Shown: piece after piece, positions 16,716 to 25,575 of the stretch
Layout: every line of letters begins with the position of its first letter
How positions within the stretch are numbered: the first letter of the stretch is position 1
Assembly (NCBI GenBank): GCA_028280505.1
Contig: JANQLO010000001.1
Span: forward strand, 1-40,031
DNA length: 40,031 nucleotides
Direction: 5' to 3'
From: Chromatiales bacterium
GTDB lineage: Bacteria > Pseudomonadota > Gammaproteobacteria > Chromatiales > Chromatiaceae
Made by a program: the position numbers and the translations under genes
The notes under the pieces: model-generated
What the model saw: only the letters and a program-made list of their open reading frames with translations
Database searches by the model: none
Told to the model about the DNA's origin: nothing

Positions 16716-17681
16716 TCATTCGGCATTCAGAAAATGTCCGATCGCGTCATAGCAGGCCGCGCAGACTTCGGGCACCACATCTTCCAAATTAAGGAAGGCA
16801 TGCACCATGTCGGGCTCGTGCCGATGCATTACCGCAATGCCGGCATTTCGCAGTCGTTCGACATAGGCGAAACCTTCGTCGCGTAGCGGACAATAACCGG
16901 CCGTGAGTACAAAGGTCTGCGGAAAACCTTCTGATAACGTCATGAACAAGGGCGAGGCCGTTCGTCGATCCTCGGCCTGTTGAAAATACCGATCGAACAA
17001 CCAGACGATCCGGTCACGCTCCAACAGATAACCCTTGGCCAGGGTATCGATGGATTCGCAAGACAGCGTGTAGTCCAGGCTCGGATAGATCAGCACCTGT
17101 CGTTCGATAGCGACACCCGACTCCCCGGCGAGCCGGTGTGCCGCCGATGCCGTGATGGCCGCACCGCCGCTGTCGCCGGCCATGGCCAATCGCCGTTGGT
17201 ACGCAACACCCAATCGATCGAGCGTCGCGTGGATTCCACGAATCACCGTGACGAGATCGTTCAAACCCGTGGGGTACGGGTATTCCGGTGCCAGACGATA
17301 CTCGACCGATACCACCAGCCAACCCGTTGCCTCGGCCAGCTTGCGGGCGATGGGATCGTAGGCGGACACACTGCCGGCCATGTGTCCGCCACCGTGCGCA
17401 AACACCAATACCGGCAAGGGTTCGTTCGGACAAGGATCATACAGCCGCACCGGCACCTCGAACCCGGCATGTCCATTCCCGGCTACCGAGGTATCGTGAA
17501 CCCACTCGATCGGCGGTATCCGTGTAACGAAACGCCGGATCATCATGTCGAGGTTTTCACGCATACCGGCGGGCGTGTAGTCAATGTCCTGGCTTTGCCG
17601 CTTTTCCTCGGCGTATCTCGCCTGCGCCATCAGGTCGCGTAACAGCTTGGGCAAGACCCCTTCGCGTTTCATCTCAGTCAT
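16716..17681 (-). CDS. alpha/beta hydrolase of the hormone-sensitive lipase (HSL) esterase family
   Basis: 321 aa. The oxyanion-hole motif HGGGHMAGS and the nucleophile elbow GDSGGAA define the HSL-type carboxylesterase family. The acid and base of the triad are likely the Asp in PLRDEGFAYVERL and the His in MVHAFLN near the C-terminus. No signal peptide is seen, so it should be a cytoplasmic esterase acting on short acyl esters. The frame extends to 17801, but the start at 17681 has AAGGAGAG about ten bases upstream, and the extra N-terminal part is arginine-rich shadow sequence. It lies 23 bp downstream of the DksA-like gene on the same strand and is probably co-transcribed with it. Confidence 0.9.
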   Translation of the reverse strand: MTEMKREGVLPKLLRDLMAQARYAEEKRQSQDIDYTPAGMRENLDMMIRRFVTRIPPIEWVHDTSVAGNGHAGFEVPVRLYDPCPNEPLPVLVFAHGGGHMAGSVSAYDPIARKLAEATGWLVVSVEYRLAPEYPYPTGLNDLVTVIRGIHATLDRLGVAYQRRLAMAGDSGGAAITASAAHRLAGESGVAIERQVLIYPSLDYTLSCESIDTLAKGYLLERDRIVWLFDRYFQQAEDRRTASPLFMTLSEGFPQTFVLTAGYCPLRDEGFAYVERLRNAGIAVMHRHEPDMVHAFLNLEDVVPEVCAACYDAIGHFLNAE

Positions 17682-17704
17682 CGGACGGGACTCTCCTTTC
17701 CCGC

Positions 17705-18028
17705 TTACGCCTCGGACCGGCTGGCACAATCGATACATAACAAGGCCGTCGGATCGACCTCCAACCGTCGCGGATCGACGGGCTCGCCACAATCCCGGCA
17801 ATAACCGTATTCGCCGTCATCGATCCGCTTGAGTGCGGCATCGATCTGACGCAGCATCGCCTCGCGCCGCTGTACCGATGCCTGCGCCATGGCCTGCGCC
17901 TGCATGGCATCCATGCGCGACAGGCGCCCGACCTTGGTCTGATCGAGTTCGACCACCGCGGCCGCCTCGTCGCCGGTCTCGGCCAGCCGCAGCAATTCTT
18001 GCTTCATTTCGAGTAGCTTCTTTCGCAT
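17705..18028 (-). CDS. TraR/DksA-family zinc-finger protein
   Basis: 107 aa. The N-terminal two-thirds is helical. The C-terminus has the four-cysteine zinc finger YCRDCGEPVDPRRL followed by LLCIDCA (CxxC...CxxC), as in DksA/TraR-type proteins that enter the secondary channel of RNA polymerase. It is shorter than DksA (about 150 aa), and the coiled-coil tip carries DEAAAVVELDQTKVGRLSRM in place of the DxxDxA motif of DksA, so it belongs to the short YbiI/TraR-like group. Such proteins tune transcription, sometimes without ppGpp. Its 5' side borders the IS remnant 23 bp away, so its native promoter may have been altered by the insertion. Confidence 0.85.
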   Translation of the reverse strand: MRKKLLEMKQELLRLAETGDEAAAVVELDQTKVGRLSRMDAMQAQAMAQASVQRREAMLRQIDAALKRIDDGEYGYCRDCGEPVDPRRLEVDPTALLCIDCASRSEA

Positions 18029-18048
18029 AGCCGCTTTTTCATCTTTCC

Positions 18049-18520
18049 CTAGGGTCTGTTAACACTGATGATCGTATCGGTGATGAGCGCGAAGTGGATG
18101 AAGAACACGAACACGACGTCCAGCTTATCGAAGCGAGAGAAGAGGTGGCGAAAACCCTTGAGCCGGCGAAACAGCCGCTCGACTTCGTTGCGCTTCTTGT
18201 ACATCGCTTTGTCGTATTCCCACGGCGTCAGTCGATTCGCCTTCGGTGGAACGACCGGAATCATTTCCAGATCAAGTACCAGCTGTCGCGTTTCGTCCCC
18301 CTCATAGGCCTTGTCCATCAGGACATGACCCCCCTCCCAGCCAGCGTTTTCAAACGTCTCCAGCGGTTTCCTGCCTTCCGGTGCATCACCGGCATTGCCG
18401 GGGGGAAGTGAAAACGTACAGGATGGCGTTGAGCACCTGCAAATTCGACAGTGATACGTTACCGCGTTGTTTTGGCAGAAGTTGTTCGATCAGTTTGAAG
18501 TCTTGCGCCGTGATTCTCAT
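18049..18520 (-). pseudogene. IS5-family transposase, internally deleted and frameshifted
   Basis: The N-terminal piece starts at 18520 (MRITAQDFKLIEQLLPKQRG) and includes LSNLQVLNAILYVF. It then jumps, out of frame, at about 18405-18415 to the C-terminal half (PGNAGDAPEGRKPLETF, MDKAYEGDETRQL, NEVERLFRRLKGFRHLFSRF). The C-terminal half keeps the second Asp (MDKAY) and the Glu of the DDE triad (NEVERLF). The region with the first Asp is deleted. The reading frame runs out through the inverted repeat and stops at the TA target site. No active enzyme can be made. Confidence 0.85.
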
Positions 18521-18555
18521 CCAAAAAGCTTAAAGCATTTAGTGTTAACAGGCCC
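18052..18555 (-). mobile_element. internally deleted IS5-family (IS427-like) element with intact ends
   Basis: 504 bp bounded by 15-bp inverted repeats: GGGTCTGTTAACACT at 18052-18066, and the complement of AGTGTTAACAGGCCC at 18541-18555 (one mismatch). A TA dinucleotide is duplicated outside each end (18050-18051 and 18556-18557), the target-site pattern of the IS427 group. Complete members are around 800-900 bp, so the middle is lost. The termini look competent for mobilisation by a related transposase. Confidence 0.85.
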
Positions 18556-18711
18556 TAGGTGCTCGCAAGTATCGCACGACAGATGCTAAGCATTTGCCTA
18601 AGCGAACGTTTCCAGCAACTCCAAAGAATCAACCATCGGGTTTACCGGTAAACCGCCGGAACCATAACAGCCCTCGGCCAATCTAAAGCGCCATATCTGT
18701 GGAGGTGACCT

Positions 18712-20394
18712 ATGGCACGCACGAAGGCCGACCCTCGAGGTTACGACATCCCACAGGCCGACTGGCCACCTATCGGTGAACATCTGTTGAATCGCCTCGC
18801 GACCGCCGGCGTCGGCCACGTCTTCGGGGTGCCGGGCGATTACATCCTGCGCTTTTACGACATGCTTTCACACAGCGGTATTCGACATGTCGGTACCACG
18901 CGCGAAGACACCGCGGCCTTCGCCGCCGATGCCTATGCCCGCTGCAACGGTCTGGGCGTCGTCGCGGTCACCTATGGCGTCGGCGCGTTGAATACCGTCA
19001 ACGCCCTGGCCGGCGCGAACGCGGAACAATCGCCCGTGGTGATCATCAGTGGCGCACCCGGCGTCGAAGAACAACGTAACGACCCGCTGTTGCATCACCG
19101 CTTCGGGCCTTTCAGCTTTCAACGCGAGATCTTCGAACGGATCACCTGCGACAGCGCGGTACTCGATGATCCCTACACCGCCATTCGCCAGATCGATCGG
19201 GTTTTGGCCTCGGCGCACCGGCACAGTCGGCCGGTCTATATCGAAATACCAAGGGATCGCGTGGATACACCGGCCTTCCCGCTGCCCGCTCAACCCAAGG
19301 CCATGCCGATCAGCGATCCGGCATCACTGGCCGATGCCGTGGCCGAAGCCGCGGAACGGCTCAATCATGCCGAGGCACCGGCGGTACTCGCCGGTCTCGA
19401 GATCCACCGGCGCCGTCTGCAAGGGCATCTTGCCCGCTTCCTGCTCGGCGCCCGGCTACCGGTCGCCGCGACCCTGACCGGCAAATCGGTCGTCGGCGAA
19501 CGCCACCCTGCCTACCTGGGCATCTACGAAGGCGCGATGGGCGGCGAGATCGCGCGCAAGGTCATCGAACAGGCCGACGTTCTGCTGCTGCTCGGTGTGA
19601 CGCTCAACGACGTCGATATGGGCATCTATACCGCACGACTCGACCCGATGCATATGATTCGCGCCAGCCAACACGAGATCTGGGTGCATCACCACCGCTA
19701 TACCCATGTCGAGTTGGGCGACTTCATTCGCAACCTGGCAAGCAAGGCGCGACCGAGCACCAGGCACTTGCCCGAGGCTACGGTCGAAACGCCGACCCCG
19801 TCGTTCCCGCAGCCGAAACGAGCCATGTCGATCGACCGCCTGATCGCCCGCCTGAACGAGGCGCTCACACCGGACATGCAGGTGATCGCCGATACCGGCG
19901 ACTGCCTGTTCGCCGCGATCGATCTGCGCGTGCACGAGCGCAGCGAGTTCCTTGCGTCGGCCTTCTACACCAGCATGGGCTTTGCGGTACCGGCTGCACT
20001 GGGCGCGCAAACCGCTCGCCCCGAGTTGCGCCCCCTGATCCTGGTTGGCGACGGCGCCTTCCAGATGACCGGCACCGAACTGGCGACCGCCGCCCGACTC
20101 GGACTCGACCCCCTCGTGATCGTATTCAACAACGGCGGCTATACGACCGAACGCTTCATCCTCGAAGGACCGTTCAACGACATCAGCGAATGGCGCTTCC
20201 ACAAGCTGGGCGAACTGTTCGGGCCGGTGCGCGGTTTCGACGCGCCCGACGAAGTGGCTTTCGAACAGGCCTTGCAATCCGCACTGGCGTACCGGTCGGG
20301 ACCCTCGGTGATCAATGTACGGCTGTCGCCGGACGATACCTCGATCGCGCTCAGGCGACTCTCAGAACGTTTGAAAGCCAAGGTCTCTGGCTGA
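18712..20394 (+). CDS. thiamine-diphosphate 2-oxoacid decarboxylase (pyruvate/indolepyruvate decarboxylase type)
   Basis: 560 aa, three-domain ThDP enzyme. The N-terminal PYR domain has the catalytic Asp in GVPGDY (Asp43), the cofactor-activating Glu65 in TTREDTAA and the His-His pair at 128-129 (LLHHRFG), both hallmarks of pyruvate/indolepyruvate decarboxylases. The C-terminal PP domain has the ThDP motif GDGAFQMTGTE ending in FNNGGYTTERF, followed by the EGPFND block with the second catalytic Glu region. It would convert a 2-oxoacid to aldehyde plus CO2 in the cytoplasm. The start has an excellent ribosome site (GGAGGTGA) five bases upstream. The substrate (pyruvate, phenylpyruvate or indolepyruvate) cannot be settled by sight. 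Confidence 0.92.
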   Translation: MARTKADPRGYDIPQADWPPIGEHLLNRLATAGVGHVFGVPGDYILRFYDMLSHSGIRHVGTTREDTAAFAADAYARCNGLGVVAVTYGVGALNTVNALAGANAEQSPVVIISGAPGVEEQRNDPLLHHRFGPFSFQREIFERITCDSAVLDDPYTAIRQIDRVLASAHRHSRPVYIEIPRDRVDTPAFPLPAQPKAMPISDPASLADAVAEAAERLNHAEAPAVLAGLEIHRRRLQGHLARFLLGARLPVAATLTGKSVVGERHPAYLGIYEGAMGGEIARKVIEQADVLLLLGVTLNDVDMGIYTARLDPMHMIRASQHEIWVHHHRYTHVELGDFIRNLASKARPSTRHLPEATVETPTPSFPQPKRAMSIDRLIARLNEALTPDMQVIADTGDCLFAAIDLRVHERSEFLASAFYTSMGFAVPAALGAQTARPELRPLILVGDGAFQMTGTELATAARLGLDPLVIVFNNGGYTTERFILEGPFNDISEWRFHKLGELFGPVRGFDAPDEVAFEQALQSALAYRSGPSVINVRLSPDDTSIALRRLSERLKAKVSG

Positions 20395-20613
20395 GAACGT
20401 TTACCCCACCCCGTTCACCCGATGCAGAGCGAGATAACGTCACGCCGTCTGAAGTCCCTGGTTTCTTACCGGAGCTGAACACTCGATCGGTCGACTGCCG
20501 CCCCGCTCGGAATCACTTCGAGTTAAAGCGTAGTGACCTAAAGGAACCGATAATGACAACGACTGGTATGATTGGATCTCGTGCCGTCACAAGGAAAAAA
20601 GGAAAGCAGGATC

Positions 20614-22626
20614 ATGGAACACAGCCGGTTGCGAACTTTACTCTTCATGCCCGCGATCCTTGCATGCGTTACGTATGCCGAAGCTGACTGGCTCGACAAC
20701 CTGGCCGACGGACTAAAAGACGTTTTGGCCAATGGAAGCAAATGGGTCGAACTGAAACCCAACGAGAACTTCAACACGCCTATGGGCGCTCGCTTAATTG
20801 CAAGGCGCCCTATCTTCAACAGCGTCTGGTTCATCAACAAACATGTTGTCTACGCTGTCAGCGACCACTGGCTCCACCGTTCTACTAACGGCGGCAAGAG
20901 CTGGGAACCCGTTGTCGAGCTACCGAAACGGGCGCAATGGGTGCAGTTCGAGCAAAGCGGCCAACGCGGTTACGCCGGTTCACCTTTTTTGCTGGAGGTT
21001 ACCGACGATGGCGGGAAACAGTGGCGGACGGTAGATCCCGCAGCGATCTTTACCGAACTGACGGGCAAGCAATTGGACGAGCAAACGATCGATTGGTCAT
21101 CAGCGATTCAGCTTTCCCCCGAGAGCGGTGAAGGTGCCTTCAGTGCCGGTTGCCACTACTTCACCACGGAGGACATGGGCAGGCATTGGTCGATGCACAG
21201 CGTAGAGCGAGAGCCCGGCAAGAAACTTTGTATCGCTCAATCACCCTTCGCCGTCGATTTCGACAATGGCCTGATAGTCGCCACTCGAGTCGGCGGCGAT
21301 GCGGTCTACAAGCGCCAAGCCAACGGGCGCTGGCAAACGATGTGCGATTTCGACAAAACGCATGCCATCCTTCTCGAGCTAAGCTATTGCGCGGATGTGA
21401 TTGATCCGGCGATCACGTCCTTCGTGTCCCGATTCGAATCCTTTGGCGTTCTGCCACCAATGGATTATGAGGCTTTCGATCTACGTGAACTCAATACCCC
21501 CCGGGCATCCGAGCGATTGGATGGGATCAATCTACAGGACAATGGCAGGAGACAATGGCTTTCGTTCCGTGGGCAGCTTGCATTGAAACTGAATGAAAGC
21601 ACAGACCACCGCTGGCAAGTGGTTTCCAATATGCCGCGCCTGGAACACCTGTACCCTGTTTCTCGCTCGGAGGCCTTGGGCATCGACGATTACGGCGCAT
21701 TCCTTACCAATGATGCCGGAGTCACCTGGCAGCCGCTGGGAGCACCGGGTAGCGGCATCTACGAGCACTGGTACCAGGCCAAGCACAATCGTCTGTGGGC
21801 AACCAGCGACCGGGAACTGTGGGTAATCGATGCGGTCGCGGAAGGGCGTTGGAAAAAAGTGCCCACACCATACCTTGTCGATGAGTTCGCCACGATCAAT
21901 CACGATTCGTCAGAGGAACTACTTTGGATTGAGAGTAACGAGCCCGTTTTGCTACTGAGTCGCGATGGCGGCATTACATGGACCGCACTTGAGATCGAAT
22001 CAGGCGATGAACCGGATTACGAGCGCGGCATCGATATGGCGCACTGCCAAAACAACCCGCCAAGCTGTCTGATATTGACCAAGGACGGCAACCTGATAAC
22101 GGCGGAACTATTCGACAAAGCGCCGCGTATCTCCGATAAGGCCAACACATCCATGCCGGAATACGAGTACATGGCAATCGAATGGATGACGGTCGATAAC
22201 GGCGACGTCATCGCCTATGACGACGAAAATGCGCGTATCTTGGTGAATGAGAAAGGCGATTCAACCTGGGACGAACGGCCTGTGCCCCATGAAGATCTAT
22301 TCATACGTAAGGTCAACCACGATGGCAAGATTCTCGCCAGCAGCCGTGATCGGTTGGAACGGGCTTATCTGCACGTGGGAAAGAACTACGGGAAATCGTG
22401 GTCGGATCTGCGTTTGAAAGGCTGGGAGGGTTCGGTCCGTTTTCTCTGCGCCGACGACACACTGAACAACATACTGATCGGCGAAGACGGTGAAGGTATT
22501 GCCTTCAGTAACGATGGCGGGAATCGATGGCAGGTGATCGATACCGACCCCGCCTTTTGCGGCATAGCGAATGGTTATATGTGGATGTTTGACAGGGATT
22601 TTCGCATTTACGCGCTCGGGGAATGA
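20614..22626 (+). CDS. secreted Asp-box (BNR-like) beta-propeller protein
   Basis: 670 aa. The signal peptide has a hydrophobic core LLFMPAILACVTY ending in AEA. Asp-box turns recur through the whole length: STNGGKSW, TDDGGKQW, TEDMGRHW, TNDAGVTW, SRDGGITW, GKNYGKSW and SNDGGNRW. This indicates one large or two smaller sialidase/VPS10-like propellers. No catalytic sialidase motif or C-terminal anchor is visible. It is a periplasmic or extracellular protein of unknown ligand. The start is chosen at 20614, after AAAGCAGG; the frame is open from 20572. A 219-bp gap without other content separates it from the decarboxylase, so it probably has its own promoter. It is unrelated in length and location to the cytoplasmic propeller at 15582-16694. 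Confidence 0.75.
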   Translation: MEHSRLRTLLFMPAILACVTYAEADWLDNLADGLKDVLANGSKWVELKPNENFNTPMGARLIARRPIFNSVWFINKHVVYAVSDHWLHRSTNGGKSWEPVVELPKRAQWVQFEQSGQRGYAGSPFLLEVTDDGGKQWRTVDPAAIFTELTGKQLDEQTIDWSSAIQLSPESGEGAFSAGCHYFTTEDMGRHWSMHSVEREPGKKLCIAQSPFAVDFDNGLIVATRVGGDAVYKRQANGRWQTMCDFDKTHAILLELSYCADVIDPAITSFVSRFESFGVLPPMDYEAFDLRELNTPRASERLDGINLQDNGRRQWLSFRGQLALKLNESTDHRWQVVSNMPRLEHLYPVSRSEALGIDDYGAFLTNDAGVTWQPLGAPGSGIYEHWYQAKHNRLWATSDRELWVIDAVAEGRWKKVPTPYLVDEFATINHDSSEELLWIESNEPVLLLSRDGGITWTALEIESGDEPDYERGIDMAHCQNNPPSCLILTKDGNLITAELFDKAPRISDKANTSMPEYEYMAIEWMTVDNGDVIAYDDENARILVNEKGDSTWDERPVPHEDLFIRKVNHDGKILASSRDRLERAYLHVGKNYGKSWSDLRLKGWEGSVRFLCADDTLNNILIGEDGEGIAFSNDGGNRWQVIDTDPAFCGIANGYMWMFDRDFRIYALGE

Positions 22627-22824
22627 TCGGCTTTGCCGTCACCGTCGATGCACCGGAGAGCTTGAATGGATTTGTCATGGCCGCAATGACGCACCTTGCG
22701 TGAAACCGTTCAACCATGCCGATGCCCTGAAAAACTGATGGCCGGCACCGGGCTCACGCTTACCGGAAGATGCCTCGATCACACGCCGGCGTCTTTCCCG
22801 GCGGCTAAAGGCAAACGTCACAGG

Positions 22825-24228
22825 CTAGACCAACAGCGAATACGTAAGACCGGCGACCGCGCATCCGGCGAGCACCGGAATGATACCGAGCTTGTAGCGC
22901 CACAAGGCAACAAACGCCGCGATACTGATCAGCAAGGAGAACCACTCGAACGACCCCGAAAACGGTGCCGACTCGGTAGCCTGCGGCCACAACACGTGCC
23001 AGGCGAAGAACACCGCCAGATTCAGCATCACCCCGACCACCGCCGCGGTGATACCGGTCAACGGCGCGGTGAACTTGATCTCCTCGCGTGTCGCCTCGAC
23101 CGCCGGCCCGCCGATCAGAATGAACAAAAACGACGGCAGAAAAGTAAACACCGTCGCCACGCCGGCACCCGCGACACCGGCCAAAAACAGACTCTCCGGC
23201 CCGAAGATCTCCTTGGTCCAACCCCCGACGAAACCGATGAAGGCCACCACCATGATCAACGGCCCCGGCGTGGTCTCGCCCAAGGCCAGACCATCGATCA
23301 TCTGACGACCGGTCAACCAACCGTATTGCTCCACCCCGCCCTGATACACATAAGGCAACACCGCATAGGCCCCGCCGAAGGTCACCAGCGCAGCCTTGGT
23401 GAAAAACCAACCCATCTGGGTCAAAGGGCCATGCCAACCGTAAGCAAGAAAAAGCACGCCCTCCATCAACAACCAAAGCGACAGCCCGACAAAGGCGTGA
23501 ATCGCCGTCGACCGCCAGGTAAACCGGGCCCAGACCGGTGACGGCGTACGGTCGTCGATCAATGCCGCACCATAAGACTTGTCGGTCGCATCGTGACCGC
23601 CGCCGGCACTGAACTTATCGGGTGCGAACCGACCACCGAGATAACCGATGATGCCGGCGCCGAGTACGATGTACGGAAACGGCACCTGTAACACAAAGAT
23701 CGCAACGAAGGCCGCCGCGGCAATCGCCCACAAGGCCCCGTTACGCAGCGCGCGCGACCCAATACGATAGGCCGCGAACACCACGATCGCCGTCACCGCC
23801 GGTTTGATGCCGTAAAGTATCCCGGCGACCACCGGCAGATCGCCATACACCAGATACACCCAGGTCAACGCGATCAAAATCGCCAATGACGGCAACACGA
23901 ACAACACGCCGGCAATGATCCCACCCAAGGTACCGTGCATCAGCCAACCGATATAGGTCGCCAACTGCTGCGCCTCGGGGCCCGGCAACACCATGGTGTA
24001 ATTCAAGGCATGCAAAAAACGCCGTTCGCTGATCCAGCGACGCTGCTCGACCAACTCGGTATGCATCATCGCGATCTGACCGGCGGGGCCGCCGAAGCTG
24101 ATGAAACCGAGCTTGAGCCAGTAACGGAAGGCCTCGATGAGTGAGACGGATGTGGGGGGTTGTGAGGGTGTTTCCGCCATCGCAGCCTCGGCCTCAAGCG
24201 AACGCTGCCTTTGGTCACCCGTCGTCAT
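22825..24228 (-). CDS. chrA: chromate transporter, long-chain CHR family
   Basis: 467 aa from the chosen start. It has the two homologous CHR halves of ChrA. The first has LGFISFGGPAGQIAMM, ERRFLHALNYTMVLPGPEAQ and the following helices. The second has ALVTFGGAYAVLPYVYQ, LALGETTPGPLIMVVAFIG and about five more helices. These proteins export chromate from the cytoplasm using the proton gradient, although relatives may handle other oxyanions. The start at 24228 has GAGG nine bases upstream; the frame is open to 24300 and 24237 is also possible. No chrB regulator lies next to it. It is divergent from the WYL regulator across about 270 bp, which could control either side. Confidence 0.92.
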   Translation of the reverse strand: MTTGDQRQRSLEAEAAMAETPSQPPTSVSLIEAFRYWLKLGFISFGGPAGQIAMMHTELVEQRRWISERRFLHALNYTMVLPGPEAQQLATYIGWLMHGTLGGIIAGVLFVLPSLAILIALTWVYLVYGDLPVVAGILYGIKPAVTAIVVFAAYRIGSRALRNGALWAIAAAAFVAIFVLQVPFPYIVLGAGIIGYLGGRFAPDKFSAGGGHDATDKSYGAALIDDRTPSPVWARFTWRSTAIHAFVGLSLWLLMEGVLFLAYGWHGPLTQMGWFFTKAALVTFGGAYAVLPYVYQGGVEQYGWLTGRQMIDGLALGETTPGPLIMVVAFIGFVGGWTKEIFGPESLFLAGVAGAGVATVFTFLPSFLFILIGGPAVEATREEIKFTAPLTGITAAVVGVMLNLAVFFAWHVLWPQATESAPFSGSFEWFSLLISIAAFVALWRYKLGIIPVLAGCAVAGLTYSLLV

Positions 24229-24452
24229 TTCTCTCATCCTCTGAACACGCTGGCTTCGAGCCGCGGAGCATAGCGCACGAATGAGACAGAACGTATGCAA
24301 CCCTTGGGTGCTACGTTATCGGTCCGCTGCCCAGTCGGATTGATGAACAACACTGTCGAAATCAAACGCGACAAAACAGGGCCACGATTCAGCTCATCGA
24401 ACACTGTACCGTCCACCGCGAATCCGTTGTAACATCTTGTAAGGTCTCGAAA

Positions 24453-24466
24453 GTTCTTTAAAGAAC
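24453..24466. promoter_or_regulatory. perfect 14-bp palindrome, candidate operator of the WYL regulator
   Basis: GTTCTTTAAAGAAC is its own reverse complement. It lies 23 bases before the ribosome site of the WYL gene, in the promoter region shared with chrA. Autoregulatory operators are common in this position. I found no second copy before csb1 or in the CRISPR leader by eye. Confidence 0.5.
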
Positions 24467-24489
24467 GACAAGGAACCAGTGCCTGTCAT

Positions 24490-24494
24490 GGAGG
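24490..24494 (+). promoter_or_regulatory. ribosome-binding site deciding a CTG start
   Basis: GGAGG here is six bases before CTG 24501. The only nearby ATG (24488) is in another frame and soon stops. The site supports non-ATG initiation of the WYL gene. Confidence 0.6.
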
Positions 24495-24500
24495 TCCGGC

Positions 24501-25469
24501 CTGAGCAAAGTCGAACGCATACGTGAACTGCACCAGTTGCTATCGACACGGCGACATCCCGTCCCCCTGGACGAAATCCGCCGCGAACTCGAGTGCTCCG
24601 ACTCCACCGCCCGCCGCACGGTGTACTACCTGCGCGATCAACTTTCTGCGCCGCTGGAATACGATCGCGAGCGAAACGGCTGGCATTACACGAACGAGCC
24701 GGAACAACGCTACGAAATCCCCGGTCTCTGGTTCAACCCCGAAGAACTCTATGCCTTGCTGGTTTCGCACCATCTACTCAACGAACTGCAACCCGGCCTG
24801 CTAAGCCCGTATATCGAACCGGTCAAAGACAAGATCGAAGAACTGCTCGAAAAACACAGCGGCACCAAACCGGACATCGCGCGCCGCGTGCGCATCTTGC
24901 AGATCGCCGCAAGACCAACTGATCTGAAACAGTTCCGCCGTTTCGCCGATGCGCTGCTCGAACGCAAACGCGTGCGTGTGCTCTACCGCGGTCGTGAACG
25001 CGACGAACTCACCGAACGCGTGATCTCACCACAACGCCTGGTCTACTACCGCAGCAACTGGTACCTGGACGCTTGGTGCCATCTACGCAAGGCCTTGCGT
25101 AGCTTCTCGCTCGACCGACTGCACCTGGCCTATCTGCACGACGACAGCGCCAAGGAAATCGACGACGACATCCTCGACAAACACTACGCCACTGCCTACG
25201 GCATCTTCGCCGGCGTACCCAAACACAAAGCGGTTCTGCATTTCAGTTCCGATGCAGCACGCTGGGTCGTGGACGAACAATGGCACCCGCAACAAGAAGG
25301 CAAAGTGCAAACCGACGGCAGCTACCGATTACAGGTGCCCTACAACGACGATCGGGAATTGGTTATGGATATCTTGAAGTATGGACCCGAGGTTCAGGTG
25401 ATGCGGCCGAAAAGGCTAAGGGACAAGGTCGAGGCGAGGCTGAGGGCTGCACTCGCACAATACAAATGA
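24501..25469 (+). CDS. WYL-domain transcriptional regulator, apparent CTG start
   Basis: 322 aa if started at CTG 24501, giving SKVERIRELHQLLSTRRHP, the usual first helix of the winged helix-turn-helix in these regulators. The HTH continues with LDEIRRELECSDSTARRTV. A WYL domain covers about residues 145-225 with RSNWYLDAWCH, and a C-terminal WCX extension ends the protein. WYL domains bind nucleic acid or nucleotide ligands, and many such regulators sit beside CRISPR-Cas or other defence genes. Here the cas operon starts 0.5 kb downstream on the same strand. The next in-frame start, TTG 24537, would cut into the HTH, so CTG with GGAGG is preferred. Alternatively, one base is missing and the ATG at 24488 was the original start. 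Confidence 0.88.
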   Translation: MSKVERIRELHQLLSTRRHPVPLDEIRRELECSDSTARRTVYYLRDQLSAPLEYDRERNGWHYTNEPEQRYEIPGLWFNPEELYALLVSHHLLNELQPGLLSPYIEPVKDKIEELLEKHSGTKPDIARRVRILQIAARPTDLKQFRRFADALLERKRVRVLYRGRERDELTERVISPQRLVYYRSNWYLDAWCHLRKALRSFSLDRLHLAYLHDDSAKEIDDDILDKHYATAYGIFAGVPKHKAVLHFSSDAARWVVDEQWHPQQEGKVQTDGSYRLQVPYNDDRELVMDILKYGPEVQVMRPKRLRDKVEARLRAALAQYK

Positions 25470-25477
25470 ATTCGTTG

Positions 25478-25500
25478 GCCTGGTCAGTTTTTGACTAGGC
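25478..25500 (+). terminator. stem-loop after the WYL gene
   Basis: GCCTGGTCA-gtttt-TGACTAGGC can form a 9-bp stem with one G-U pair, starting 8 bases after the WYL stop. There is no T tract behind it on the plus strand, so it is a weak or Rho-assisted terminator candidate. It also lies downstream of the convergent antitoxin gene. Confidence 0.45.
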
Positions 25501-25575
25501 AGTACGGTTAGAGTGATCCCATAGCCGACGAACCGAGGAGAGCACCAGGGGAATGAGCCAATGCTGCCAAGAAAA

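Noticed and set aside
22623-22700. Possible 26-aa peptide overlapping the end of the secreted propeller gene (ATGA overlap)
   Set aside because: Too short and featureless to support, without a ribosome site of its own.
22784-22803. 6-bp GC-rich inverted repeat downstream of chrA
   Set aside because: No T tract on the chrA strand and short stem; not enough to call a terminator.
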